Assembly: GCF_000424325.1 (NCBI RefSeq)
Contig: NZ_AUJR01000005.1
Span: forward strand, 1-64,000
Length of the DNA: 64,000 nt
Origin: [Clostridium] clostridioforme AGR2157
GTDB lineage: Bacteria; Bacillota; Clostridia; Lachnospirales; Lachnospiraceae
Reading direction: 5' to 3'
How positions within the stretch are numbered: position 1 is the stretch's first letter; every line of letters begins with the position of its first letter. Positions 17,087-25,983 of the stretch are shown here, piece by piece. The position numbers and the translations under genes are program-made. The notes under the pieces are model-generated. The model saw only the letters and a list, made by a program, of their open reading frames with translations. It was not told the DNA's origin and made no database searches.

Positions 17087-17144
17087 AAGTGGTAGAAAGT
17101 GGTGTAAAGTGGTAGAAGATGGTTGTTAAGTGGATGAAGTGGGG
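17087..17144 (+). promoter_or_regulatory. Array of MraZ-type boxes
   Basis: AAGTGG, AAAGTGG, AAAGTGG, AAGATGG, AAGTGG and GAAGTGG begin near 17087, 17096, 17106, 17116, 17128 and 17137, about 10 bp apart and so on one DNA face. MraZ is known to bind repeats of TGGG or AAAGTG type in its own leader. The array lies directly upstream of mraZ, between promoter and gene, implying autoregulation of the cluster. Confidence 0.8.
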
Positions 17145-17204
17145 GATTTAGGATGTCTCCCACAATAGTCCACTACCGCTCCGGTGTACGGCAGGTGATA
17201 AGTT

Positions 17205-17630
17205 ATGTTCATGGGTGAGTACAATCATACAGTCGATGCGAAGGGACGGCTTATCGTACCTTCCAAATTCAGAGAGCAGTTAGGCGATGAATTCGTTGTT
17301 ACGAAGGGCCTTGATAACTGCCTTTTTGTGTATGAGAATTCAGAATGGGCCGCCCTGGAAGAAAAGCTGCGCACACTGCCTCTGACTAATGCGGCCGGAC
17401 GTAAGTTTTCACGTTTCCTCTTAGCAGGAGCTACCACCTGTGAAGTAGACAAGCAGGGAAGGATTCTCCTTCCGGCCGTGCTTCGGGAGTTTGCCGGAAT
17501 CGAGAAGGATGCGGTACTGGTAGGTGTGGGCAGCCGCATTGAAATATGGAGTAAGGATAAGTGGCTGGATGCAAACACCTTTGATGATATGGAAGAGATT
17601 GCAGAACATATGGAAGGTTTGGGAATTTAA
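17205..17630 (+). CDS. mraZ: Transcriptional regulator MraZ
   Basis: 141 residues with two SpoVT-AbrB-like repeats. The first starts [20 protein letters not shown] and the second has [20 protein letters not shown]; the DxKGR motifs are the family hallmark. It forms ring-like oligomers that bind the repeats upstream and control the division cluster. ATG 17205 follows a weak ribosome site. Its stop overlaps the rsmH start (TAATG), so the two are coupled. Confidence 0.97.
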   Translation: MFMGEYNHTVDAKGRLIVPSKFREQLGDEFVVTKGLDNCLFVYENSEWAALEEKLRTLPLTNAAGRKFSRFLLAGATTCEVDKQGRILLPAVLREFAGIEKDAVLVGVGSRIEIWSKDKWLDANTFDDMEEIAEHMEGLGI

Positions 17631-18577
17631 TGGAGGAATCAACATTTGTACATAAGTCCGTACTTTTATATGAGACAGTGGGAAGTCTGAATATCAAGCC
17701 GGGAGGTTTGTATGTGGACGGCACCTTGGGCGGCGGCGGACATGCCTATGAGGTGTGCAAGCGTTTGGGCAGCGGAAGGCTGATTGGCATAGACCAGGAT
17801 GCGGACGCCATAGAGGCGGCCGGGAAAAGGCTTATGCCATTTCAGGACAAGGTGACCATTGTCAGAAGCAATTACGCCAATATTAAGGAAGTACTGAAGG
17901 ATTTGGATATTGAGGGAGTGGACGGAATTTATTTGGACCTGGGAGTATCCTCCTATCAGCTGGATACGGCTTCCAGGGGATTTACCTACCGCGAGGACGC
18001 ACCTCTCGACATGAGAATGGACCAGAGGAACGATGTCACGGCCGCCCATATCATTAATACCTACAGCGAGATGGAGCTGTACAGGATTATCCGGGATTAC
18101 GGAGAGGATAATTTTGCAAAGAACATAGCAAAGCACATTGTAAGGGCAAGAGGGGAACACCCCATAGAGACTACCGGGGAGCTGGCGGAGATCATAAAGG
18201 GAGCCATTCCGGCCAGGGTAAGGGCAACGGGAGGCCATCCGGCCAAACGGACCTTTCAGGCCATCCGGATTGAGTGTAACCATGAACTGGAGGTTTTAGA
18301 GCAGTCCATTGATACCATGATAGACCTTCTGAATCCGGGAGGCCGCCTCAGTATCATTACCTTCCATTCCCTGGAAGACAGGATTGTGAAGAGCCGGTTC
18401 CGGTTAAATGAGAATCCCTGTATCTGTCCTCCTGATTTTCCTGTCTGCGTGTGCGGGAGGAAGAGCAAGGGGAAAGTGGTGTCCAGAAAACCCATATTGC
18501 CGTCAGATGAAGAACTGGAGGAAAACAGCCGTTCTAAAAGCGCAAAGCTGCGCGTCTTTGAGCGGGGAGAGTATTAG
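17630..18577 (+). CDS. rsmH: 16S rRNA m4C1402 methyltransferase
   Basis: A 315-residue SAM-dependent methyltransferase that methylates the N4 of C1402 in 16S rRNA. The start [19 protein letters not shown] and the SAM motif [15 protein letters not shown] are typical, followed by [21 protein letters not shown] and [18 protein letters not shown]. Full length for the family. It overlaps mraZ by one base in the usual order. Confidence 0.97.
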   Translation: MEESTFVHKSVLLYETVGSLNIKPGGLYVDGTLGGGGHAYEVCKRLGSGRLIGIDQDADAIEAAGKRLMPFQDKVTIVRSNYANIKEVLKDLDIEGVDGIYLDLGVSSYQLDTASRGFTYREDAPLDMRMDQRNDVTAAHIINTYSEMELYRIIRDYGEDNFAKNIAKHIVRARGEHPIETTGELAEIIKGAIPARVRATGGHPAKRTFQAIRIECNHELEVLEQSIDTMIDLLNPGGRLSIITFHSLEDRIVKSRFRLNENPCICPPDFPVCVCGRKSKGKVVSRKPILPSDEELEENSRSKSAKLRVFERGEY

Positions 18578-18595
18578 TCAGAAAATAAGACCTTT

Positions 18596-18631
18596 TTCCG
18601 GTCATGATTCCGGTCATGATTCCGGTCATGA
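18596..18631. repeat. Three tandem copies of a 12-bp unit
   Basis: TTCCGGTCATGA occurs three times in perfect tandem between rsmH and the ftsL-like gene. Function unknown; probably slippage. Confidence 0.9.
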
Positions 18632-18715
18632 AGATACGAAAGACAGCAGGCAGCGAGAAAGACCGGCCCGTGCCGGTGTCAGCTGCCGGATTCAGATAGA
18701 AGGGAGGATAAGGTT

Positions 18716-19246
18716 ATGGCTGCAAGGGCGCAGGCGTCGTCAGGACGCAGGAATACACGTAGAAATACCAGACCCATGTACGGCAATGATTATGTACAGG
18801 GTTCTGCCGCACCAAAGCTAAGGTCCCAGACTGCCCCAAAGCAGGAGACAAGGCCGGGGAAACCATCAGGCAGCCAGTCGGTCCGGAGTAATCACCGGAT
18901 TCGCCGCAATCAGGAGCGTGCCATGTATATGGACCTTCCATATGTCATCATGCTTACCATTGCGTCTGTATTTACCTTATACCTCTGTATCAACTACCTC
19001 CATGTGCAGTCCTCCATCACGGCCAGGATGCACCATATTGAGCAGATGGAGGCAGAGCTGGAACAGCTTAAGGCGGAGAACGACGCCCTGGAGACCAGCA
19101 TCAATACCAGCATCGACCTCAACAAGATATATGAGATTGCCACCAAGGAGCTGGGAATGGTGTATGCCAAGAAGGACCAGGTGCTGTTATATGACAAGAC
19201 AGAAAGCGAGTATGTAAGACAGTATGAAGACATCCCGGAACACTAA
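18716..19246 (+). CDS. FtsL/DivIC-like division protein
   Basis: A 176-residue bitopic membrane protein. The first 70 residues are basic, low-complexity cytoplasmic sequence. One helix follows (DLPYVIMLTIASVFTLYLCI, about 69-88), then an extracytoplasmic leucine-zipper-like coiled coil (ITARMHHIEQMEAELEQLKA), ending in NKIYEIATKELGMVYAKKDQ, a segment typical of FtsL. Position between rsmH and the PBP genes is the normal ftsL slot. It likely bridges FtsB/DivIC and FtsQ to the septal synthase. ATG 18716 has GGGAGGATAAGG upstream. Confidence 0.85.
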   Translation: MAARAQASSGRRNTRRNTRPMYGNDYVQGSAAPKLRSQTAPKQETRPGKPSGSQSVRSNHRIRRNQERAMYMDLPYVIMLTIASVFTLYLCINYLHVQSSITARMHHIEQMEAELEQLKAENDALETSINTSIDLNKIYEIATKELGMVYAKKDQVLLYDKTESEYVRQYEDIPEH

Positions 19247-21659
19247 ATCCGGGGGCCGTATGGGGAAAGGCAGCAGCGGCAGCAGGAAGGACAGCCCAAA
19301 CGGCCCCAGGGCTCAGGAACAATACAGAAATGAACAACGGAACAATCAAAGGGGGAAGTATTATTATCCCAAGTATATACAAGAGAAGCTGGCAATCACC
19401 GTCCTGGTGATTACGCTGGCTTTATTTGCATTAGTCATGATTTTGTACCGGATCATAAAGGACAACAATGAGCAGTACAATAAAATCGTGCTCTCCCAGC
19501 GCCAGCAGGAGTATGACAGCCGTATCATCCCATACCGGCGGGGAGATATTGTGGACAGGAACGGCACCTATCTGGCTACCAGCGAGAAGGTGTATAACCT
19601 GATCATTGATCCGGGCCAGATTATGTCGGACCCGGAAAACTATCTGGAACCCACCATCCAGGCCCTGGTCACCAACTTTGGTTTTGATGCGGAGGAGCTG
19701 CGGACCCTGATTGAGGAGCGGAGGGAGTCAGCCTATCTCAGATACAATAAGGGACGCCAGCTCACCTATGACCAGAGGGTGGCCTTTGAACAGATGGCCA
19801 AAGAGACAAATGAAGCCTACCGCAAGAGTGATAACGACGCGGAGGCCAGGAAGCGGATTAAGGGTATCTGGTTTGAGGATGAATATAAGCGCATTTATCC
19901 CTATAATTCCCTGGCCTGCAATGTCATAGGCTTTACCAGCAGTGACGGAAGCGTGGGCACCGGCGGCATTGAGCAGTATTACAACAGCAGCCTGATCGGG
20001 GTCAACGGACGTGAATACGGATACCTGGACCAGGATTCTAATTTGGAGGGCGTGGTGAAGCCGGCCGTGGGCGGCAATACGGTGGTATCTACCATTGATG
20101 TAAACATCCAGAACATTGTCCAGAAATATATTGACGAGTGGCAGACCAATGTGGGCAGCAAGGTGACGGCTGCCATTGTCATGAATCCCAACAACGGGGA
20201 GATCCTGGCTATGGGAACCAGCAATAAATTCGACCTGAATAATCCCAGGGACGTATCCGGCTATACGGAGCAGGAGTTGTTTGACCTGGGGAAAAAGGAA
20301 GCAGTGGCTGTGTACCGGCGGGAAAATGACGGTGCAGTCATTACCGAGGACCAGGTGCTGGAGCATTTTTCCAGGGAAGATGTGATTTCCTACGGACAGC
20401 AGGTGGCGTGGAATCAGATATGGAGGAATTTCTGCGTCAGCGATACCTATGAACCGGGTTCGCCATCCAAGATATTTACCGTGGCAGCCGGCCTGGAGGA
20501 AGGGGTGCTTAAAGGAAATGAAAACTTTGAGTGTACCGGTTACCTCCACGTGGGAGACTATGACATCAAGTGTACGGCCTGGCGCAGGGGCGGCCATGGG
20601 TGGCTGAGCCTCCAGGAATCCCTGATGCAGTCCTGCAATGTGGCCATGATGCGCATTGGAGCCATGATAGGAAGAGAGCGCTTTACCAAATATCAGGGCA
20701 TCTTTGGATTTGGCGACAAGACGGGCATTGACCTGCCCGGAGAGGCAGATACCAGCGGACTGGTTTACAGCGCGGACACCATCGGGCCTACGGATCTGGC
20801 CACCAATGCCTTTGGACAGAACTACAACTGTACCATGGTGCAGCTGTCTGCGGCGTTCTGCTCTGTCTTAAACGGCGGTTCCTACTATGAACCCCATGTG
20901 GTGAAGCAGATTCTCAATGAGCAGGGGTCTGTGGTGGAGAAAAAAGAGCCTGTGCTGGTGCGTGAGACCGTATCCCAGTCCACCTCTGATTTCCTGAAGG
21001 AGGCCATGTTCCAGACCGTTGAGGCAGGTACGGGAAAGGCGGCCCAGGTCATTGGCTACGATGTGGGCGGCAAGACGGGTACTGCTGAGAAGCAGCCCCG
21101 AAGCGCCAAGAATTATCTGGTATCCTTTGCCGGGTTTGCGCCCATTGAGGATCCCCAGGTGTTCGTGTATGTGGTCATTGACACGCCCAATTATCCGCCG
21201 GGAGAGCAGCAGGCCCACAGTTCCTATGCAAGCGCTGTTTTCTCCAAGATCATGACAGAAATACTTCCTTATTTAAATATATTCCCCACCAAGGACCTTC
21301 CTGAAAATGAGGCAGTCCAGGAGAGCCTGCCATCCTCAGAGGGCATTAACGAGCCGGTTACAGAGGCGGAAGGCGCAGAGGGAACAGAGGGGACTCCGGC
21401 TGAGACAGAGAAGCAGTATGAGACTGATGAATACATGCCGGGCGGGGATGAAGGAGAGGGTGCCGGCAGCGGCGTGCCGGATGCAGTCCCCACCGTGGCT
21501 GAGGACGGAAATGGAGAAGGAACAGGTCCGGCGTCCCTTCCTGTGCAGGCCCCGCCCCGTAAACCCAATGAAGGAAACGCCCAGGCAGGTCCTGACCGGG
21601 AAAGCAGCCAGGGAACAGAACCGTCCTCAGCGGAGGAAACCGCCAGGCCGTCTGAGTAA
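19224..21659 (+). CDS. Class B penicillin-binding protein (FtsI/SpoVD type), first copy
   Basis: A monofunctional transpeptidase crosslinking septal or spore peptidoglycan. One N-terminal helix (LAITVLVITLALFALVMILY), a PBP dimer domain (RRGDIVDRNGTYLATS), then the transpeptidase domain with SPSK (Ser413, Lys416), SCN (470-472) and KTG (617-619), all intact. At 811 residues it is longer than usual: about 130 C-terminal residues are Glu/Pro/Gly-rich and disordered. It overlaps the FtsL-like gene by 23 bp. The start is uncertain: ATG 19224 or 19260, neither with a strong ribosome site. Confidence 0.93.
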   Translation: MKTSRNTKSGGRMGKGSSGSRKDSPNGPRAQEQYRNEQRNNQRGKYYYPKYIQEKLAITVLVITLALFALVMILYRIIKDNNEQYNKIVLSQRQQEYDSRIIPYRRGDIVDRNGTYLATSEKVYNLIIDPGQIMSDPENYLEPTIQALVTNFGFDAEELRTLIEERRESAYLRYNKGRQLTYDQRVAFEQMAKETNEAYRKSDNDAEARKRIKGIWFEDEYKRIYPYNSLACNVIGFTSSDGSVGTGGIEQYYNSSLIGVNGREYGYLDQDSNLEGVVKPAVGGNTVVSTIDVNIQNIVQKYIDEWQTNVGSKVTAAIVMNPNNGEILAMGTSNKFDLNNPRDVSGYTEQELFDLGKKEAVAVYRRENDGAVITEDQVLEHFSREDVISYGQQVAWNQIWRNFCVSDTYEPGSPSKIFTVAAGLEEGVLKGNENFECTGYLHVGDYDIKCTAWRRGGHGWLSLQESLMQSCNVAMMRIGAMIGRERFTKYQGIFGFGDKTGIDLPGEADTSGLVYSADTIGPTDLATNAFGQNYNCTMVQLSAAFCSVLNGGSYYEPHVVKQILNEQGSVVEKKEPVLVRETVSQSTSDFLKEAMFQTVEAGTGKAAQVIGYDVGGKTGTAEKQPRSAKNYLVSFAGFAPIEDPQVFVYVVIDTPNYPPGEQQAHSSYASAVFSKIMTEILPYLNIFPTKDLPENEAVQESLPSSEGINEPVTEAEGAEGTEGTPAETEKQYETDEYMPGGDEGEGAGSGVPDAVPTVAEDGNGEGTGPASLPVQAPPRKPNEGNAQAGPDRESSQGTEPSSAEETARPSE

Positions 21660-21730
21660 TCAGGAGAAAGATTCATAAAATGTGACGGGCTCCAATATAT
21701 TATTAACAATGATGGACACCGGAGCTGCTC

Positions 21731-23521
21731 ATGTATTCTAATTTAACGAAACACAGAAAGAATATAGCCGTCCTGGCACTGCTCATAGCCATCGTCATGG
21801 TGAGCCTGTCAGGACGGCTTGGCTTTCTTATGCTGTTCTGCTCCGAGCACTACAGCGCCATGGCGGAGGACCTTCACCAGAGGGAGCGTACCATTAAGGC
21901 GGCCAGGGGACGTATCATTGACGCCAATGGGGTGGTCATTGCGGATAACAGGACGGTGTGTACCATTTCCGTCATATACAATCAGGTAAAAGACCGGGAA
22001 CAGGTCATACGGGTACTGTGTGATGAACTGGACCTGGATGAGGAACTGGTGAGGAAACGGGTGGAGAAGCGCAGTTCCAGGGAAATCATCAAGACCAATG
22101 TGGACAAAGAGCTGGGGGACCAGATACGTTCCTACCGGCTGGCAGGCGTCAAGGTGGATGAGGACTATAAACGGTATTATCCCTACGACAGCCTGGCTTC
22201 CAAGGTCCTGGGGTTTACCGGGGGAGACAACCAGGGCATTATCGGCCTGGAAGTAAAGTACGAGAAATATCTGAAAGGAATGAACGGCAAGATACTCACC
22301 ATGTCCGACGCAAAGGGCGTGGAGATAGAGAATGCCGCAGAGGACAGGATTGAACCCATACCGGGCAATGACCTTCACATCAGCCTGGATGTGAATATAC
22401 AGAAATATGCGGAGCAGCTGGCCTACCAGGTGCTGGAAAAGAAAAATGCCAAGAAGGTATCCATCATCGTCATGAATCCGCAGAACGGAGAGCTGATGGC
22501 TATGGTCAATGTGCCGGAGTTTAATCTGAACGACCCCTTCACACTGAACCAGAACCTGCGAAGCCAGAGCCTCCAGGAGATGGCTGCCAGGAACCAGGGG
22601 GCCACAGGGGCCGGCAAACAGGAGCTGTTAAACCAGATGTGGAGGAATACCTGCATCAATGATACCTATGAGCCTGGTTCCACCTTCAAAATCATTACAG
22701 CGGCAGCCGGTCTGGAATCCGGTGTGGTGAAGCTGACAGACCAGTTCTCCTGTCCCGGATTCAGGGTGGTGGAGGACCGGAAGATAAGGTGTCATAAAGT
22801 GGGGGGACACGGGGCCGAAACCTTTCTGCAGGGTGCCATGAACTCCTGCAACCCGGTGTTCATCGATGTGGGGCAGCGCCTGGGCGTGGATGGCTATTAC
22901 AAGTATTTTACCCAGTTCGGACTGAAGGGAAAGACGGGAATCGACCTGCCCGGCGAGGCAGCCACCATCATGCACAAAAAAGAGAACATGGGACTGGTGG
23001 AGCTGGCCACGGTTTCCTTTGGGCAGTCCTTCCAGATTACACCCGTTCAGCTTATCACCACGGCTGCTTCCATTGTCAACGGAGGAAACCGGGTGACCCC
23101 TCATTTTGGCGTGGAGACCGTGAGCGCCGACGGTACGTCGGTCCATAAGCTGGATTATCCTTCCGGGGGAAGAATCCTGTCAGAGGAGACCAGCGCCACC
23201 ATGCGGTATGTGCTGGAGCAGGTGGTATCGGAGGGAAGCGGCAAGAAGGCAAAGTTAGAGGGATACCGCATCGGAGGCAAGACAGCCACGTCGGAGAAGC
23301 TTCCGCGAAGCCTTAAAAAATATATTTCGTCTTTTATCGGATTTGCTCCGGCTGACAATCCACAGGTCATGGCGCTCATTACCATTGATGAGCCGGAGGG
23401 GATTTATTACGGCGGAACCATAGCTGCCCCGGTGGTCGGAGATTTATTTAAGAATATACTTCCTTATCTGGGAATTGAGGCAGTGCAGGAAGAAACTGCT
23501 GTGCACCTTTCCAATCCATAG
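21731..23521 (+). CDS. Class B penicillin-binding protein, second copy, with KTA instead of KTG
   Basis: A 596-residue homologue of the preceding protein, with an N-terminal helix (IAVLALLIAIVMVSLSGRLGF), a dimer domain (KAARGRIIDANGVVIADN) and a transpeptidase domain. STFK (Ser317) and SCN (372-374) are conserved, but the third motif reads KTA (517-519). KTG is near invariant, so substrate binding or beta-lactam response may be altered. It lacks the long acidic tail of the first copy. A tandem pair here often means one division and one sporulation (SpoVD-like) enzyme; which is which cannot be decided. Confidence 0.92.
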   Translation: MYSNLTKHRKNIAVLALLIAIVMVSLSGRLGFLMLFCSEHYSAMAEDLHQRERTIKAARGRIIDANGVVIADNRTVCTISVIYNQVKDREQVIRVLCDELDLDEELVRKRVEKRSSREIIKTNVDKELGDQIRSYRLAGVKVDEDYKRYYPYDSLASKVLGFTGGDNQGIIGLEVKYEKYLKGMNGKILTMSDAKGVEIENAAEDRIEPIPGNDLHISLDVNIQKYAEQLAYQVLEKKNAKKVSIIVMNPQNGELMAMVNVPEFNLNDPFTLNQNLRSQSLQEMAARNQGATGAGKQELLNQMWRNTCINDTYEPGSTFKIITAAAGLESGVVKLTDQFSCPGFRVVEDRKIRCHKVGGHGAETFLQGAMNSCNPVFIDVGQRLGVDGYYKYFTQFGLKGKTGIDLPGEAATIMHKKENMGLVELATVSFGQSFQITPVQLITTAASIVNGGNRVTPHFGVETVSADGTSVHKLDYPSGGRILSEETSATMRYVLEQVVSEGSGKKAKLEGYRIGGKTATSEKLPRSLKKYISSFIGFAPADNPQVMALITIDEPEGIYYGGTIAAPVVGDLFKNILPYLGIEAVQEETAVHLSNP

Positions 23522-23591
23522 TTGATTATTCCCGGAAAAAGACGTATACTAATTACCAAATAAGACATACATATGAGATTGAGGTGCCTTT

Positions 23592-24560
23592 ATGATTCAT
23601 GAAACCATACTAGCTATTATCATTGCATTTGCCATCAGCGCATTGCTTTGCCCCATTATCATCCCCTTCCTGCACAAGCTTAAATTCGGGCAACCGGTCA
23701 GGGACGACGGACCACAGAGCCATCTGAAAAAGCAGGGAACGCCTACCATGGGCGGCCTGATTATACTCAGCAGCATCATCATTACATCTGTCTTTTATAT
23801 TCCCAGCTATCCTAAAATCATTCCCGTGTTGTTTGTCACGGTAGGATTTGGCATTATCGGTTTTCTGGATGATTATATCAAGATTGTGATGAAGCGCTCC
23901 GAGGGGCTGAAGCCCATGCAGAAGTTAGTCGGCCAGTTCATCATCACAGGCATCTTCGCCTGGTACCTGATTAACAGCGGGGAAGTGGGGACGGATATGC
24001 TGATTCCTTTTACGGGAGGTTTTGACGGGGGCAGCTTCCTGTCCCTGGGAATCTTCTTTGTACCCGCACTGTTCTTCATCATGCTGGGTACGGATAACGG
24101 AGTGAATTTTACAGACGGTTTAGACGGTCTCTGTACAAGCGTTACCATACTGGTTGCCACCTTTCTTACCATTGTGGCTATCGGTGAGGACATGGGCATC
24201 AGCCCCATAACGGGAGCAGTGGTGGGAAGCCTGCTGGGATTTTTGCTGTTCAATGTATATCCGGCCAAGGTGTTCATGGGCGATACAGGTTCCCTGGCTC
24301 TGGGCGGCTTTGTGGCTGCTTCCTGTTACATGATGCGCATGCCTTTGTTTATTCCCATCATAGGACTCATCTATTTAGTTGAGGTGCTGTCCGTCATTAT
24401 CCAGGTGACCTATTTTAAGCGCACCGGCGGCAAGCGTATTTTTAAAATGGCGCCCATCCACCACCATTTTGAGCTGTGCGGATGGTCGGAGACAAGGGTG
24501 GTGGCTGTATTCGCCATCGTGACTGCCATCCTCTGCATGGTGGCTTATCTGGGGCTGTAG
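23592..24560 (+). CDS. mraY: Phospho-MurNAc-pentapeptide transferase
   Basis: A 322-residue membrane enzyme with about ten helices that makes lipid I from UDP-MurNAc-pentapeptide and undecaprenyl phosphate. Signatures: GTPTMGGLIIL, GFLDDYIK, NFTDGLDGL with the catalytic aspartates, and APIHHHFELCGWSE. ATG 23592 follows TGAGGTG. Full length. murD follows after 57 bp; murF, which often sits between or before them, is absent. Confidence 0.97.
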   Translation: MIHETILAIIIAFAISALLCPIIIPFLHKLKFGQPVRDDGPQSHLKKQGTPTMGGLIILSSIIITSVFYIPSYPKIIPVLFVTVGFGIIGFLDDYIKIVMKRSEGLKPMQKLVGQFIITGIFAWYLINSGEVGTDMLIPFTGGFDGGSFLSLGIFFVPALFFIMLGTDNGVNFTDGLDGLCTSVTILVATFLTIVAIGEDMGISPITGAVVGSLLGFLLFNVYPAKVFMGDTGSLALGGFVAASCYMMRMPLFIPIIGLIYLVEVLSVIIQVTYFKRTGGKRIFKMAPIHHHFELCGWSETRVVAVFAIVTAILCMVAYLGL

Positions 24561-24587
24561 GTATTAGATTGATGTACATGTATTGTG

Positions 24588-24607
24588 AGTGCTCATAACG
24601 AGGAGGT
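24588..24607 (+). promoter_or_regulatory. murD leader, identical to the yqeY leader
   Basis: A 20-nt sequence ending in GAGGAGGT precedes murD and recurs exactly at 54501-54520 before the YqeY gene. It includes the ribosome binding site. Confidence 0.7.
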
Positions 24608-24617
24608 TAGTTGACAA

Positions 24618-25976
24618 ATGAACCAAAGTCAGAGAGTTTTAGTGGCTGGAACGGGAATCAGCGGTATTGCTGCTGCGAAGCTGGTTCTTGAACGGGGCGG
24701 CGATGTGGTGCTTTATGACGGCAATGCCGCCTTAAAGGAAGAAGATATCAAAGAGAAATTTGACAGGGATGCAAAGGTGACCGTGGTTCTGGGGGAAATC
24801 AAGCGTTCCGACCTGCTGGGCGTGGAGCTGTGCATTATCAGCCCCGGCATACCGCTTGACAGTCCTTTTGTGGCCGTGGTGGACGATGCCAAGATTCCCA
24901 TTCTGGGAGAGATTGAGCTGGCCTACCAGTGCGGCCTGGGGAAGCTGGCCGCCATTACGGGAACCAATGGAAAGACCACTACCACAGCCCTCACGGGGGA
25001 GATATTAAAGGCCCGCTATGAGGAGACATTTGTGGTGGGAAATATTGGTGACCCCTACACCTCCAAGGTTCTGGAGATGACCGAGGATTCCGTGACCGTG
25101 GCAGAGGTGTCCAGCTTCCAGCTGGAGACCATCATGGATTTCAGGCCCAATGTCAGCGCAATTTTAAACATAACGCCGGACCATCTGAACCGCCATGGCA
25201 CCATGGAAAACTATATCCGCATCAAGGAGTGCATTACCCTGAACCAGACAAAGGAGGATGCGGTGGTGCTCAACTACGACGACTCTGTCCTCAGGGAGTT
25301 TGGCCAGAATCCGGAGCTTAAGCCCAGGGTCATCTGGTTCTCCGGCAGGGAAACGTTAAAGGACGGTTTCTGCATGGACGGGGAAAACATCGTGTACTGC
25401 CGGAACGGCCGTCAGACCGTTGTGGTCAATGTTCATGACATGCAGCTTCTGGGACGCCATAATTATGAGAATGCCATGGCAGCGGCAGCCATTGCCCTGG
25501 AGATGGGGGTTCCCATGTCTGATATCACAAGGATCATTGAGGGCTTCCATCCGGTGGAGCACAGAATCGAGTTCGTAAGGGAGCGCACCGGGGTCAGGTA
25601 TTATAACGATTCCAAGGGAACCAACCCGGATGCTGCCATCCAGGCCCTCCGGGCCATGCCGGGCCCCACCCTTCTCATTGCGGGAGGCTATGATAAAAAC
25701 AGCGAGTACGATGAGTGGGTGTCCGAGTTTGAGGGCAAGGTGAGATACCTGGTGCTCATAGGACAGACCAGGGATAAGATTGCGGAGTGTGCAAAGAAGC
25801 ATGGTTTCACGGAAATCATGTATGCAGAAGATATGCAGGAGGCAGTGCAGGTATGCGCCGTGTATGCGGACATCGGAGATTATGTACTGTTAAGCCCCGC
25901 CTGCGCCAGCTGGGGTATGTTTAAAAATTATGAAGAGCGGGGACGCGTCTTTAAGGAGTGCGTCATGGCTTTGTAG
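24618..25976 (+). CDS. murD: UDP-N-acetylmuramoylalanine-D-glutamate ligase
   Basis: A 452-residue Mur ligase adding D-Glu to UDP-MurNAc-L-Ala in the cytoplasm. The N-terminal Rossmann-like domain starts LVAGTGISGIAAAKL; the ATP loop is AITGTNGKTTTTAL (about 113-126); the central domain has NITPDHLNRHGTMENY; the C-terminal domain has FHPVEHRIEFV and YNDSKGTNPDAAI. Length is normal. The gene sits between mraY and ftsW. murE, murF and murG must be encoded elsewhere. Confidence 0.97.
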   Translation: MNQSQRVLVAGTGISGIAAAKLVLERGGDVVLYDGNAALKEEDIKEKFDRDAKVTVVLGEIKRSDLLGVELCIISPGIPLDSPFVAVVDDAKIPILGEIELAYQCGLGKLAAITGTNGKTTTTALTGEILKARYEETFVVGNIGDPYTSKVLEMTEDSVTVAEVSSFQLETIMDFRPNVSAILNITPDHLNRHGTMENYIRIKECITLNQTKEDAVVLNYDDSVLREFGQNPELKPRVIWFSGRETLKDGFCMDGENIVYCRNGRQTVVVNVHDMQLLGRHNYENAMAAAAIALEMGVPMSDITRIIEGFHPVEHRIEFVRERTGVRYYNDSKGTNPDAAIQALRAMPGPTLLIAGGYDKNSEYDEWVSEFEGKVRYLVLIGQTRDKIAECAKKHGFTEIMYAEDMQEAVQVCAVYADIGDYVLLSPACASWGMFKNYEERGRVFKECVMAL

Positions 25977-25983
25977 GAGGTAA

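Noticed and set aside
16882-17115. A 77-codon plus-strand frame between lgt and mraZ
   Set aside because: It runs through the lgt terminator, the mraZ promoter and the box array; no family resemblance.
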